In this document: piece after piece, positions 1 through 11,626 of the stretch
Position numbering within the stretch: the stretch's first letter is position 1
Layout: each line of letters starts with the position of its first letter
Assembly (NCBI RefSeq): GCF_011077185.1
Contig: NC_048895.1
Location: forward strand, 85,646,290 to 85,710,289
Origin: Oxyura jamaicensis
Lineage: Eukaryota; Chordata; Aves; Anseriformes; Anatidae
Reading direction: 5' to 3'
Length of the DNA stretch: 64,000 nucleotides
Program-made: the position numbers and the translations under genes
Notes under the pieces: model-generated
Told to the model about the DNA's origin: nothing
Seen by the model: the letters and a program-made list of their open reading frames with translations, nothing else
The model's database searches: none

Positions 1-1055
1 AGGTGAGACCATATACAGCAGCAGTATCAAACTGCGATTATCATGTACAGAATGAAAAAAAAATCAATCCAAAGAACAACTCTCCACCTCCCTCCCTGTA
101 AGAAGAAAAGCAGAGCTGCTAGTAGTGACAATGTTACCACAAAAGAAGAATAAACTAGCCAGGCATAAATTTAGACTAGAAAATGGGAAATGGTTTACAC
201 CCAAAGATACTGGATGCAATGGCCTGCAGTATACAGATTAGACCATTTGATGAGTAGTCTTTTCAGACCTTGTACTATAAACTACACAATTACTTACTAT
301 GTGTAAATTAAGTCAGTAGGAACGTTATCAGTGCCTGACACAGAAGTTTTCTCATGACCAGCTGTTTTGTACTCTACGCCTCGAGGGAAAACAAACTGTG
401 AGCAGAGAAAACAATCTTTTCCCAATTCCTTCATTTGTCTTCAGAATTATGTCAGCTCCTTTGTTCACTTTTGTACAAATGCTATTCCAGATGACTAAAA
501 CTACTGGTATCAGCCTCCACAAAAGTGATGCATGGAGGAAGCCTCTCTAAATGTAACACGGAAATCACGACTGAATTTTTTTGGTTGTTTTCTTCTCAGT
601 CTTTTAAATACCTTCCAACAGGACATTCAAGAACTTGTTGAAGCGAAACCTCAAACTCTAGAAGACAATGGAATTAAAGTTCCTCGTGATCTTAATTCAG
701 CTGCCCCATGCATATACATTATGAGGGTTCATAGCCAAAGGTTCAGCAACTACTATTCTTTCCCTAATAATTCCAGTCTCATCTGATGCAAATTAAGTGA
801 CATTTAGAAAATGATTTTGTGTGGGAAAGCATAATGCGAATGACAGATTTGTCAGATTTGGGTAAACTGTTTTCTCTTACGTGATGAGAGATGAACACAA
901 AAGCTTCTTACACAATGGCTGTAAATTACTTGTATTGCCAGCCTTCAAACTCCAGCCACAAACTACTCAACTTTCAATGTTTACACAATTGCAAACGTAG
1001 TAACAGATGTGAAGCTTCCAAATTTACATTAAAATGTGTTTTTACAATTACATAC
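1..1055 (-). other. SENP6: SENP6 intron 19 (partial)
   Basis: Downstream of exon 19 the sequence is AT-rich. I found no match on the minus strand to the next SENP6 exons, which should encode the acidic VDFSED-type segment and then the catalytic Asp region. Those exons therefore lie before position 1. The open frame at 532-786 on the plus strand has no family features. Confidence 0.75.
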
Positions 1056-1489
1056 CCATAGATTGGCTAGCAGTTGTGAATTCACCCTGTATGCCATTTT
1101 CATCTAGAGTCCTATGGTCAAGTTTATGGCATGCTGATTCCACAGTGTTAGGTTCTTCCACATCACTGTCTATTTGACTTAGTTTTTTGAAACCACTTTT
1201 TCCCCTACAAGGGCTTCTTCTACAACATGAAGACTCACTGTCCTCTGTTTCAGTGTTTGGGTCAATTAAAGCTGTATTATACTTTTTGGTCAATGTCTTC
1301 TTTGCTGTGGACTTAGAAGGTGAGTTTTGCGTATCAAACTCATTTGGCAAAGGTGATGGTGTGTTGCTTTCTCCATCTGAAGAGGAAGATTTTATCTGTG
1401 TCGCAGCACTTTCATGATAGTGAGGATTTGGTTCATATTTGGGTTTTTCTAAACCAGGAAAACAGATGACAGCCAAAAACCAGTGGGCA
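1056..1489 (-). CDS. SENP6: SENP6 exon 19: catalytic His and large protease-domain insertion
   Basis: The acceptor ctttgcag is followed by one base that completes Ala, then AHWFLAVICFPGLEKPKYEP, a near-identical match to the family. The His codon (1483-1485) is the catalytic His of the C48 triad. After YEPNPHYHE the sequence becomes Ser/Asp/Glu/Lys-rich and poorly conserved. This is the long disordered insertion that splits the protease domain in SENP6 and SENP7 between the His and Asp/Cys parts. The exon ends after one base of a codon, with donor gtatgt at 1055-1050. An apparent stop just past the exon lies in the intron. The catalytic Asp and Cys are not in this window. Confidence 0.95.
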
Positions 1490-1965
1490 CTGCAAAGAAA
1501 AAAATACATTAATAGCTAGCAATTACATTAATATTCAGTGTTAAACCTGAAGTTGGTAAAAGCAAACAAAAACACTGTGCACATACATGCACCCAAAACT
1601 GAAATCTGTTCCCCATAACCAACAGACTGCAATAGCTTTCCTGTGCAGGTTTTACTTGAACATTCAGTTTTCTTTAAAGGGAGGATCATTCCATGCCAGC
1701 AGTCACCAACAAATGTATTAACATGCAGTTAGTTGAGAACAGGTGCCGTCTAAATATTATTTCCATTTGTTGACAGTTTATACATCCTTTTCCTCCTTTG
1801 AATTAAAGCTTAATTCTTTTTCAATGTTTTCTTTATCACGGCATTAATTAGAGATTGTAGAGTCCATGTTTTATGACTGTATAAAGTTTTCTAGAAATTC
1901 ACCACTGACAGTAAAAGTGGTTAGACCAATGGTACAACTGAGTTGCCCAAATTCTTCCAACCTGT

Positions 1966-2335
1966 TGTACTGGGTCTGGCTGGGATGTTAACTTTCCCTG
2001 CAGCAGCCCATACAGTGCTGCGCTCTGCACTTGGAGCTAGAACAGCAGTGGTATCACACCAGTGTTGTGTCTGCTGCTGAGAAGTGCTGNNNNNNNNNNA
2101 CACTCAGCAATAAAAGGTGGAAAAAGGAAGAAGAGGGGAGGGGTGGTCTCTCATTGCGAAAACATCCGTCCTCCTCCCGAACACCGGCTACGTGCGTTGA
2201 GGCCCTGCTTCAAGGACGTGGTCAAGCATCGCTCATTTGTGGGAAGTAGAGAGTAATTTCTTTCCTCTGCACTTCCACATACCCTTTACTTGTTTTGTTT
2301 AGTTATTCCCTTTCCCCCTTAGCTTGCAACTTTTA
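1966..2335 (+). mobile_element. Avian endogenous-retrovirus-type LTR remnant with assembly gap
   Basis: The block from about 1966 resembles a very common LTR family of bird genomes. It begins near TGGGTCTGGCTGGGATG, has the GCAGCAGCCCATACAGTGCT block, then an AATAAA signal in CAGCAATAAAAGG (2105-2117), and the TCAAGGACGTGGTCAAGCAT segment. It is on the plus strand, antisense to SENP6. Ten Ns at 2090-2099 replace part of the middle; from memory, family members are longer there. The right part fades out near 2330. No internal retroviral genes or second LTR are seen, so this is probably a solo or truncated LTR. Exact family name not assigned. Confidence 0.7.
2090..2099. other. Assembly gap (10 N)
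   Basis: A run of ten N bases inside the LTR remnant. The round length suggests a gap of unknown or estimated size, so coordinates across it may be shorter than in the real genome. Confidence 0.98.
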
Positions 2336-2340
2336 AAGAA

Positions 2341-2398
2341 ACAAGTTATTTCCACTTGTTAACTTTTCCACAAGTTATTTCCACTTGAGACTTGAGCA
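2341..2398. repeat. 29-bp imperfect tandem duplication
   Basis: The 18-base unit ACAAGTTATTTCCACTTG occurs at 2341-2358 and again at 2370-2387, a period of 29 bp. The remainder of the second unit has diverged. It lies just past the recognisable LTR. Confidence 0.85.
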
Positions 2399-4897
2399 AA
2401 AATATACTCCCAAAAATAATGATGGTCAAGTCAGCCATTCTGTTCTTAAATTATTTCTCCCCGAGATTCATCCTGGCCACCTCCAATTCTGCAATTCTTT
2501 GAACTTCTCAGGTGAACCCACATTCCTTGAAACTAATGGTTGTGGGAGAGTCTAAAAGACTTTCTAGAAGTAGATGCTGAAGTTAAGCAACTCCAAAAAA
2601 ACAAACAAACAAACAAAAAATTTTAGCATGCTCTCTTAAAACAAATGCCAGAATACACAGCCGTGCCCTAAAAGAAAGAAAACATTGTTCTAAGCAGCAC
2701 AAGAGAAACGCTGTCAAGAGGAACCATTAGCAGCATTCCTATGATGTGAGAGAAGCTCTCAAGTTTTCTCAAATCCTAGAATAACTTGTCTCATGGACTA
2801 CTGAATTCAAGACACAAAGAAGAAAAAGAAACTGAGATTGGTTCTCAACCACTGACTAATTTACCACAAATTCAGGTTTGAAACAGTTTATGAATGGTAA
2901 TGGATGCAGACCTTTCACTAGAAGCAAAGAAACTTTTCCGTACCTTTGATGAGATGTTGTATCACTCAGAAAAAGTTCTGTTTGCAAGGACTAGTTACCA
3001 GTATTAAAACAGCTGACAAAATCCTGAACAAATACCTGCAGTGCTGCAATGTATTGAGTCGCAAACACTGGGAGACACTAGACAACTACCCTAGCCAAAG
3101 CACACTCGCAATAAACGCTGTATGTGAGTTACATAATCACAGTCTATCAAGACAAGGAATGAACTGATGGAAGAATTATTAAACCAGATTAGGTTGCACA
3201 TACAGATGGCCTGGCAAAGGCATGTTGAAAGAATTCTGAAAACATGGTTGTCCAAAATACATGGAATGGCACATGCTTTGCTCTCTGCACACCACTGGCT
3301 CTTCATCTCTGATTCTCTGTGCTCCTGGTGTATTTGTTAATCCCTGAAAGCTATGAGGCAATAACCGGATTACAAAAAAACAAAAAACAAACAAACAAAA
3401 ACTAGGCAGCTAACCACCCAGCAGCTGGAAGTTTTATTCTACTGAACATGCAGCATCTGAACGTGTCCATCTGTGCCAACACAAAGTGTGATAGTCCTCA
3501 TTTTGCAAGCGAGGAAGAGAAGCACAGGGAAATTGTCCAACACAAAAGAAGTTACACAAGGGAGCTTCTGAAAAACCTGCAGCTAAGCACAGACCTTAGG
3601 TCCCAGCCCACAGCCTTCATCTTAAGGCATGCAAATCTGAGAGACTGCAGACTAAGAATGCAACTACAAATCAACAACACAAGTGTATTAAAAATGTTGT
3701 TTTGCAACATTTTTGTGGTTTTACACAAAAGCAAGGTTTCACAGTCCTATTAATAGATAAAGTTCAGGAGCAATGTATTTTATTACACATTATATACACA
3801 GCAACAGAATGCTACATGAGACTGTAACTTACACAAAGAGGGTCTATACCACATTTGCTAACTAGATCAGAAATCCTTCATATTAAGTATTTTGCCAATT
3901 AAACTACAGAAACCTAGAAGAAGCAAAAACCAATACTGCTATTTATTTCCTCTTTTGTTACCAGTATGTTTAATTTTAAAAATAAAATGTTCTGTATCAG
4001 AGAAGCTATGATGCACCTGAAGTGGTATTTAAGTAATTAAAGATAAAACTGGATTTACAAGTCAATTCAACATAAATAGCTATATATCAAAGAAAGACGC
4101 TTGCAATAAAGTAACAGGCTTTAATGAAATCTTGGAATATTTTTTGACTTGAAAACTAAGGTGATTCCAGCTCCCTACTCTGGAGCAGCTTTGAAGAACA
4201 GGAAGATATAGAAAAGAGCAGTCAAATATACAATAGCCTAGTAAAATATTGCTATTCTTCTGTGTCATGGCAATATATGAAAGGAGACAAAACTTATCAA
4301 GTGAAGAGCTCTGCTATTAGGATAGATGCCTAGAAGCCTTCATGCTTGCTGCTTTTTGTTTCCAGTCCCAAACAGCTCCCTGACTATTTCTCTGTCCTGC
4401 AATACCAATTAACAATCATTCACGAAGGACGTATTTCACTGCTGAATCATTGTTTCTTTCCTAAATCAGCTCTCTCCCCAAGAAAAGTTTGGCATTTTTT
4501 TTTCCTCAAAACTGCGTGCAGGGTTATGGGGGCTGGGGAAGTGACATGTTTGAGAGGAGATAAAGTAGCAAGGTGCTTTCAAGAAAAATAGTAGCTGCTA
4601 GTAAGAATAAATTAAAATTTAAAAAGTAATATGGAAGATTTAAGCTTTTGTTACCAGGAGGCATGACAAAAATCAAAACGAGAACACAAGAACATCACTT
4701 TCTCATGTCCTTGTTTGTTTGTTTTGTTATGCTCTGCAGTGTTCTTGCAGTCCATTTTTATTAGCACTTCAGTTTGGATCAGGAAACTGCTTTTGAAACA
4801 CGTCATTATTGTCACCACTTAACCAAGTTTCAGTTGACAGTGCAAGACAGTTCCAAAATGTGTGAACAGGATCATTTCCAGATGTAACTAACCCTAA

Positions 4898-4920
4898 AGA
4901 TGTACTCCAAGAGTACATCT
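4898..4920. repeat. Perfect 10-bp inverted repeat, 3-nt loop
   Basis: AGATGTACTC (4898-4907) and GAGTACATCT (4911-4920) are exact reverse complements separated by CAA. It is intronic, with no poly-T tail or other sign of a terminator. Confidence 0.9.
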
Positions 4921-5165
4921 GTTGTGCTCAAACCACTACCAGATGAGTCCATGAGACCAACCTACTCCAAAGTACAATCCTGTCATTGACGTGCGAGGAA
5001 GATGGGAAGGAAAATATATAATAAACTCTAAGGCAACTAAAATTTAAATGACAGACCCTTCAAATTTCTGGTACTTAAAGCTTCAGATGGAGAGGTGTTA
5101 AGGATTAAACTTACAGTAGATAAGAGGAATGTCATATCTCTAGTCATTTTCATCATGTAAAGATA

Positions 5166-5204
5166 TACAGAAGTCATAGAAGCATTGCTGTACAGAAGTC
5201 ATAG
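5166..5204. repeat. Short direct repeat
   Basis: TACAGAAGTCATAG occurs at 5166-5179 and 5191-5204 (period 25 bp) in intron 18. Confidence 0.85.
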
Positions 5205-6103
5205 CATCTCAAAATCCAAGCTTAGTGTTTGTGAACAGCTTTCTAAGAGATTTACTTGGTATTTTATAACAAAGAAAGATCTACGGTGAGTTACATCAAA
5301 AATGCCTCTTTAAAGTTGACCTCAAAATTTAGAAATTTTTCCTCCCACCGCACAACAGCATGGTATTTAGGTAAGTTTCTTTGAAGAGCTTTTAATTAAA
5401 AAAATATTATTTGAATTTGCATAAGATCAGTTTGTTTGCCTATGAAAACATCAGTTACAATTCTGTCTGTCCTTTTTTAAAATGGATTTAAAATGCAGGA
5501 ATTTAACTTTCCTAAACATTTTGGCTTAAGGACTGCTTGGATTCATTTCATGAAATGGAGAGACGTGTTTGTGAAAACTTGCGCTTATGTCAAAGAAACC
5601 AAGCATCATTAACAATCCTTAACAATTAGAATGCAAACTGTCTGCTTCCTTACTCAAGGAAAACATCAGGACAAAGGGATATAAAGGAAAATAATAAAAA
5701 ACCCTGATACAGGCTTTAGACATTTTAAATTATATTTTTGTCCAATAGGTTTATTTTAACTAGAGGATGACGTTAACTATACCAAAGAGATCTAATTAGA
5801 AGAAGTAAAGACTGAAAACAAGCAAACCCAAAAGTTACTGACAACAGTTTAGAAGAATGAATGCCACAGAAACAGAAAAACCCGGAAACAGTATTCAGAA
5901 AAGGTAATTTTTGCTTAATTTTGCCAAATATTTCTTATGCTACTACAGTGTGTCACATTAAGATTTTGTTTTTATCACTGTAAAGAGATGTTTATTCTCT
6001 TCATTTTGAATTTCAAGTCACACTACAACGTAACTTTCTATTTTAGAACTACAAAGCTTAAGCTTTTAGCACTTATATCTGGTAATATGGTATGGTTACT
6101 TAC

Positions 6104-6196
6104 GCTTCATTAATAGGAACAAAAATGAAATCTTTCTCAAAAATGTCAACGTGACGTGTCCATGTTTTTACTCGCCCATGTCGTTTTTGTTGTATT
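6104..6196 (-). CDS. SENP6: SENP6 exon 18: protease domain core
   Basis: The acceptor cttgcag and donor gtaagt flank 93 nt that encode IQQKRHGRVKTWTRHVDIFE and then KDFIFVPINEA. This is the strand region just before the catalytic His of the C48 protease fold and is almost identical to mammalian SENP6. The codon is split at both ends: Ser TC|A upstream and Ala GC|T into exon 19. The TW and HVDIFEKD part forms the hydrophobic core and the SUMO-facing surface in family structures. Confidence 0.96.
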
Positions 6197-6449
6197 CTGC
6201 AAGAAGAAAGCCAAATGTGATTTGTAGGGTGATTTATTTTCATTGAAGGACTGTCTTTCCATATATTTTCACATTAACAGTTTCTTAGGATTTTTAAGAC
6301 ATATTCTATATTGATATAGGTGTGGATGTTTCCTAGAGTTCTGTTGGCATCATACTGTCAGTAAGGATTTTATCTCTAACACATCTTTTCTTGTAATCTT
6401 CCTTGTATTCAGCTCTTGGTAATACAGACGGACTTATCAACAGACTTAC

Positions 6450-6572
6450 GAGAGGTTTGAAGTTTCATGAATATTTCTTCTTTCTCTTTGATTAAGGCGT
6501 TTATAGAAGAATGAACTGAACACATGTATTCTATCAGCATCTTCCTTTTTTAGTTTTTCAAGTACCAAATAC
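6450..6572 (-). CDS. SENP6: SENP6 exon 17: protease domain
   Basis: 123 nt encode YLVLEKLKKEDADR, then an IHVFSSFFYKRLNQRERRN segment and HETSNLS. These match the helix-rich start of the C48 domain, where FFYKRL is a family hallmark. The acceptor is taattag and the donor gtaagt. The first base completes Lys from exon 16 (AA|G) and the last two bases start Ser (TC|A). One extra Ile sits in the ERRN(I)HE loop relative to the human protein as I remember it. Confidence 0.95.
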
Positions 6573-7432
6573 CTAATTAGTTTAAAACAAAATGAAAAAG
6601 TCATAGAGGTGTTAATTTAAAGTATTTATGAGTACAGAGTTCTGCCAACATTAGTACCACCCCCACCAAATAGTTGCAGCCTCTCATGAAACTGAAATAG
6701 CTATTACATAGCTATTACAGTATCAGTGCTAACTAATCACTGGAACTCATTAATCCAGTATCTGTGTCAGTATTTAAAGGTATTAAGTGATATGCTCAAG
6801 CAACAAGTTGTTCTGCTGCTGCTCTGTTTATTTTTATATTATCTCAGGTAAATAATTTTTCAATGAGTTTTGTATATAGGAAAGATGTGTATTTTTTAAT
6901 TGAGATACTAAATCTCCAAACACTCCCCAGACTTGTGCACTAGTTTTCTTTTCACCTCTAAAGTATTTCAATATACTGAAAATTACACAAACACACCCAT
7001 TATGCATGGCATAAACACAGCAGGCATGTAACAATTTAATATGCTTCTAACATCTGCAGCATCAGTGACACCAGAAGACTAATTTATGTATTATGTTAAT
7101 CAAAACAAATGATGCTCTACGGAACACAAACTCTGGGGAAAAAAATAACTGAACTTAAAAAGGCATTTTTTCTTCTTCAGTTCAATTTCCTCTTCAGATA
7201 CAGAGATTTTAGGGAACCTTTTTTTACAAGTGAGAACAATGTCACCGTCAAAACCAGGATAGAACATGAACCAAAATTTATTGCAAAAACAAAAAACAAT
7301 CCTTAAAATCAGAATTAATTAAATGTAGCTGGAGACCAAGTGTTATCAAATAACCTCTGAAGTGTTAATGTGAGAATTTTTCAAGTTTCGAGGTAAAAGA
7401 ACACTAAAAACTGGTCTGAAATAAAAACTTAC
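6573..7432 (-). other. SENP6: SENP6 intron 16
   Basis: 860 nt of AT-rich intron between exons 16 and 17. I see no repeat element or RNA gene in it. Confidence 0.8.
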
Positions 7433-7549
7433 TTTAAATAAAAATCAATAATAACATCATTTAAAAATTCTCCTTCATTTAGACAATGGAGGTCCTCATT
7501 GGTCACAGAAATGCCACCTTTAGCTGGTGGAGGTGGATAAACTATCAAC
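7433..7549 (-). CDS. SENP6: SENP6 exon 16: four-proline Loop 1 and start of protease domain
   Basis: The exon encodes LIVYPPPPAKGGISVTNEDL, then HCLNEGEFLNDVIIDFYLK. The four-proline stretch is Loop 1, an insertion found only in SENP6 and SENP7 and linked in the structural literature to SUMO2/3 preference. FLND.IIDFYLK is the start of the ULP/C48 domain. The acceptor is tttcag and the donor gtaagt, with split Lys codons at both ends. The upstream intron is only 101 nt long. Confidence 0.97.
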
Positions 7550-7590
7550 CTGAAACAAAAAATACATTTAATAATAAATATGAAATGCAA

Positions 7591-7614
7591 AATAATAATA
7601 ATAATAATAATAAT
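7591..7614. repeat. (AAT)8 microsatellite in a 101-nt intron
   Basis: Eight perfect AAT units. In the transcribed sense this is ATT repeats about 40 nt upstream of the exon 16 acceptor, inside the very short intron 7550-7650. Confidence 0.95.
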
Positions 7615-7650
7615 CAGAAAATTGTTACAGGGCGAAGAAAAATATCTTAC

Positions 7651-7754
7651 TTTTCTATGGGACCAATAAATACTGTATGTGGTTCTCCAATTTCTTCTTC
7701 ATCATCAAAGTATAACTGTTTATTTCGCTGCTGCACTTTGGACTCAGAAGCAAC
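7651..7754 (-). CDS. SENP6: SENP6 exon 15
   Basis: 104 nt encode VASESKVQQRNKQLYF, then DDEEEIGEPHTVFIGPIEK. This matches the acidic linker and the HT.FIGP.EK motif just before Loop 1. The acceptor is cttataag, with phase 0 at the start. The exon ends with AA of a Lys codon, followed by donor gtaaga. It is separated from exon 16 by a very short intron (7550-7650). Confidence 0.95.
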
Positions 7755-8314
7755 CTTATAAGAATGAAGTCAATATTAAATTGTATACTGTGCTCAAATT
7801 TATCAAAAAGACAGTAAAGCTTTGAAAAACCATAGATGTAAGATCCATTGCTTTTGAGAAGGACTTCAATTTTCTTTTCCTTTCCTAGTTCATTTGTTAC
7901 AGTAATGTCTGTACTCATTTTTTGCAGGACCACAAAACTCTCAAATTCTTTAAGAGGTAGTTTTGTTTAAAGAAAGCATTAATTAAATTTAACTACAGCA
8001 CTGCAACTTAATTTCTCATTTGAAACATCAAAATTTTACCAGTACATGAAGTTGGAAACAATTATGTTGTCTAATTATACTATAAACTCCTCATCCCTTT
8101 ATCATTTTAAACGATTAAATCATTTGTGGACCAGCGTACTAACTTATAAACAAAGTAAACACCCCATGATGGACGAGTCTGAGAATCCTCATTATAAAGC
8201 CAGTAGAAGTTGTCAGGATTTTTTTTGTTTGTTTAGTGACTAGCATGCTATCTTTAGTATATTTCTAATCCAAATTACATAATGACTTTGTTCTAAACAG
8301 AAAAAAATAATTAC
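7755..8314 (-). other. SENP6: SENP6 intron 14
   Basis: 560 nt between exons 14 and 15, AT-rich, with no recognised element. The open frame on the minus strand that crosses 7755 is intronic read-through. Confidence 0.8.
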
Positions 8315-8541
8315 GTTTTTTATTTTGTTTTCCCTATGAGAAGGGCTTCCTTTAGAATTGTCTTCCAAGCACTTAGTAAATGCAACAAGCCTGCCATTGG
8401 CTTCTTCAAAGGAAATTCTCACGAAGAAGTCAGAAATATTATTTCTAATACCAATGTCGGTAATTATTTTTTCAAATATTGAATTTGCATGAGGATCAAG
8501 ACCAGTTTCAAAAATCAGAATTATATACTGTTCTTCTTGAC
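8315..8541 (-). CDS. SENP6: SENP6 exon 14
   Basis: 227 nt encode QEEQYIILIFETGLDPHAN, then a segment through SDFFVRISFEEANGRLVA to SHRENKIKN. The EEQYIILIF and FEEANGRLVA blocks are strongly conserved in SENP6. The region lies before the catalytic domain. Its alternating hydrophobic pattern fits a folded beta-rich domain shared with exons 11-13 (inference). The acceptor is gttttag and the donor gtaatt. The exon starts with the last two bases of Ser (A|GT) and ends at phase 0. Confidence 0.95.
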
Positions 8542-9268
8542 CTAAAACAAAGCAGAGAATAAATTATTAATTTAGTAACAAAATAAAATGTCACATTTAT
8601 AAAAAAATTTCAAAGAACCATGCGCCAACACATGTATGCTTTCATCTGACAATACACACTTACTCAGACTGACGGAGTAACTACCAATCCCTTCTACCTA
8701 CATTTGCAAAAAGTGTACATTCAACTTCTGCCTTGAGGAATATGAAGCATTATACCTTGTACATAAAGCACGTACTAAATGCAAAGCCAAAATATTTAGA
8801 ACTAAGACCTTCTCTGCTTACTGCCAATACAGTTAACAATACTTTTTCTTATTACAGTTCCTATGCTGCCATTCCAATACTGTTGCAGAAATTACATATT
8901 CAGCAGAATTTCCTGTCCATACAGGGAAACCGCATGCACTAACTTCTCCTAGGTCAACACTGTAAGAAGTCTAGAGGAGGTCTCTCAAAAATCAACAGAT
9001 ACATTCATCTATGGAAATGTATTAGGAAAAGAAGTATTTTAAGAATGTAGGTGGGCTTTTGTGGCCTCTATGATTATTATAAGAATGGTTTGCAAAAAGA
9101 CAGAGGCTGAGCATGAAACACATGAAAACAGAATAGAAATGGAATCAATTCAAATTATTTTTAAATATTTACCCATCTACTTAGACCCCTATACAATATT
9201 TTATTTTAGAAAATGTTCTGCCTGTTTTTCTCCTGCTTTCTGATAGATGGAACTGCAAAAGAGGAATG

Positions 9269-9304
<36 letters not shown>

Positions 9305-11446
9305 ACCAAGACAACATATACTGAATTAAAGGAGAAACAGCATGAGACCCCATGATTCAGGTGGGTAGATTCATGGTCCTACCTGATCCAGAAGGCCATG
9401 CTGTAACACAGTACTGCTTTTGAAAATTTTACACACGAAGGTTATTACAGCATGCAAGCCCGAAGTCCTCAGTCTTTTAGTTAAATAGATCGTAACAATC
9501 ATACTTACAAGGGTACCCAACACTGACATCTATGTCAGATCTTTCAGACAACAGATTCTCAGAAACAGGGACAGGTTGAAAAAAAAATCTACTTTAACTG
9601 GGGGTAGCATGCAAGTGGGATACAGACTTAAAACCACTGCTTAGAAAAATAAATTGAGAAGAAAACAAAGCAAAACAAATAAAAGGTGTATTTTTGAGAG
9701 GGTCTTTCAAGACTTAGATGGAAAAATAAGCATAGTGTTTTTTCCAATGGTAGATACAGAACTGTCCACTGAACATTACTAGCACAAAGTTCTAATAAAA
9801 TTATGCTTTCTTATTCTAGATGCATATGATTTGAGTACATAAAACGTACAAAAGCCTAAGATGGTGATTTCACAAAAGAAACACTTATTTTTCTCTGATC
9901 AGATTTTGGTTACCATAGCAACAGAAGTCTCTTAAGGTTCTTTGATTCACTGGCAACCAGTTTTCCTTTTTAAAAAGTATGAATCTTAACAAGGAAAGTA
10001 ATTTAAAATGTCCCTCTGATCAAAATCTTCAACCCCTGCCACAGAAGAAGGGATCTCATCACCTACAAGAGAATAACCCTGCTTTCAGGCCCTATAAGGT
10101 AAATGAACTAAAATCTCTCTACCCCAGGTGAATATTATGGGAACAAAACACCATCCCACTCTTTCTCATGCTCGTTTGGTACAGTGGCTTAGCTTCGACA
10201 GGGTAGCCTGGCCTACACCTTGACCAGAAGTTGGGGAACATGACTTGGATCAATCATCTATTGCATAAATACTACTTCCTCACATCATCTGAAAAATAAA
10301 AAAGGCAGTAAGCCCCTAAGAAGAATGACTTCAGCACCCAGGTATAGGACTAACATTCAAGCTGCAGATTCCAGTCTCATGTAGAAGGCTAATTCAGAGC
10401 TGCAGCGACCTGTTCTGTAAGAGAAGAGTTTCAGACACACATGCAACCCTTTCCTATTCTTAACTAAGCATGCTACCTGGTGTGAAAATAGTTCTTTAGC
10501 AGTCTACCTCCGAATTCACTGCGTACAGAATTTAGATGTCTAACTGGGTTTTGGGAACTAGTCACCTACACAATGTTGCTTACACAGCTATGGATTCAGG
10601 CTTCGAGTAATTACACTGCTTGGAAAGCAAATAGCAACTTTGTTATCATAAGGCATTCATAAATACCAAGGACTATAAAGCAGTTGGGTGCAAAAACTAG
10701 CTCAGAGCCATAGTCTCAGAGGAAAAAAGGCTTGCAGTGGTAGAAGGAGAAAGGCTGAGAGATGTGGAAAGGGAAGGATTTCTTCCCTAGGACCCTCAGG
10801 AAGCTTTTCCTTTGTTCACTTGTGAACACCTGTGTTTGCCTGCTGTCAAAATCCCTGCTACCAGGATTGTTTCTGGCATCCCCTTAAATGTTCTCTAACT
10901 ACTTCTGTAGCTGTAAGGAGTGTTACAATTCATACTTTTTTAAAGGTGGATATGGCTATTCTAGCTGTATTCTGTCTTGGAAACACATAATGAGATTGTT
11001 GAAGGCATTCTTCCTCCATTTGAATGTATCATGCAAGTGTTAAGCTGAGTGCAAGTATAAATAACCACAAAAGTTAACCTAAACAAAAGGCTATTTAAGG
11101 AGAAAAGGGCTGTAAGCTAATTGAAAAATAGAGTATATATTAACATGCTAGACCTTTGAGGAAAACGATGTTGAAATTAAAGATACATGAAAACAATCCA
11201 CTTATTTTCCAAGCAGGTATTTGTCTATATGAGAATATCACTACAATCATATGGGAAAAAAAATACACAAACCCACACAAGTTTCTACTCAAACTGAGGC
11301 ATGTAAGCAGAAGAGAACATAAAGCAGAGGTAAGTATACCAAAAGCAGTCATAAAAATATGAAGGCCCATATAAATAAGTTACAGTAATACAAATACATG
11401 CCCATATAAAAAAAGAGAAATAGTTGATTAAAATTGATTTACTTAC
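8542..11446 (-). other. SENP6: SENP6 intron 13
   Basis: 2.9 kb between exons 13 and 14. It contains a GA/GACA microsatellite at 9268-9304. The rest has no element I can name. I found no further SENP6 coding block or RNA gene. Confidence 0.8.
9268..9304. repeat. (GA)n(GACA)n microsatellite
   Basis: About twelve GA units run into three GACA units. It is a simple compound microsatellite in intron 13. Confidence 0.95.
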
Positions 11447-11626
11447 TGTCTCCTTTACATTCGTACCACACATTATCTTTACTCATTTTCAGCTGTTCTC
11501 TTAGGCTACTACAGGTTGATGGTACTGTTTGTAGAAAAACTACTGGCAATTTTCTTACACTACACCATTCACATTTGGTAAGTTCTGAAGTTTTCAGGTT
11601 GATCTCTCGAGTATCACTGTCCGATT
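11447..11626 (-). CDS. SENP6: SENP6 exon 13
   Basis: 180 nt encode SDSDTREINLKTSELTKCEW, then CSVRKLPVVFLQTVPS and on to VWYECKGD. The TKCEWC.VRKLPVVFLQ block is a SENP6 hallmark. The human protein has a few more residues near the end (KGVNKLTN versus KGDS here), so this bird exon is slightly shorter at its 3' side. The acceptor is cgtctag and the donor gtaagt. The exon begins with AA, which completes Glu from exon 12. Confidence 0.94.

Larger units (their letters stand above)
1490..6103 (-). other. SENP6: SENP6 intron 18
   Basis: 4.6 kb between exons 18 and 19. It holds an antisense LTR remnant (about 1966-2335) with an N gap, short CAAA-type simple repeats near 2597-2621 and 3377-3400, a tandem duplication at 2341-2398, a short direct repeat at 5166-5204, and a small perfect inverted repeat at 4898-4920. 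I see no other gene. Confidence 0.8.

Noticed and set aside
1187..1417. Plus-strand open frame opposite SENP6 exon 19
   Set aside because: Antisense shadow of the coding exon; the minus strand carries the family match.
10500..10650. Segment resembling an old dispersed amniote repeat
   Set aside because: Only vague similarity from memory; I could not name a family or define ends.
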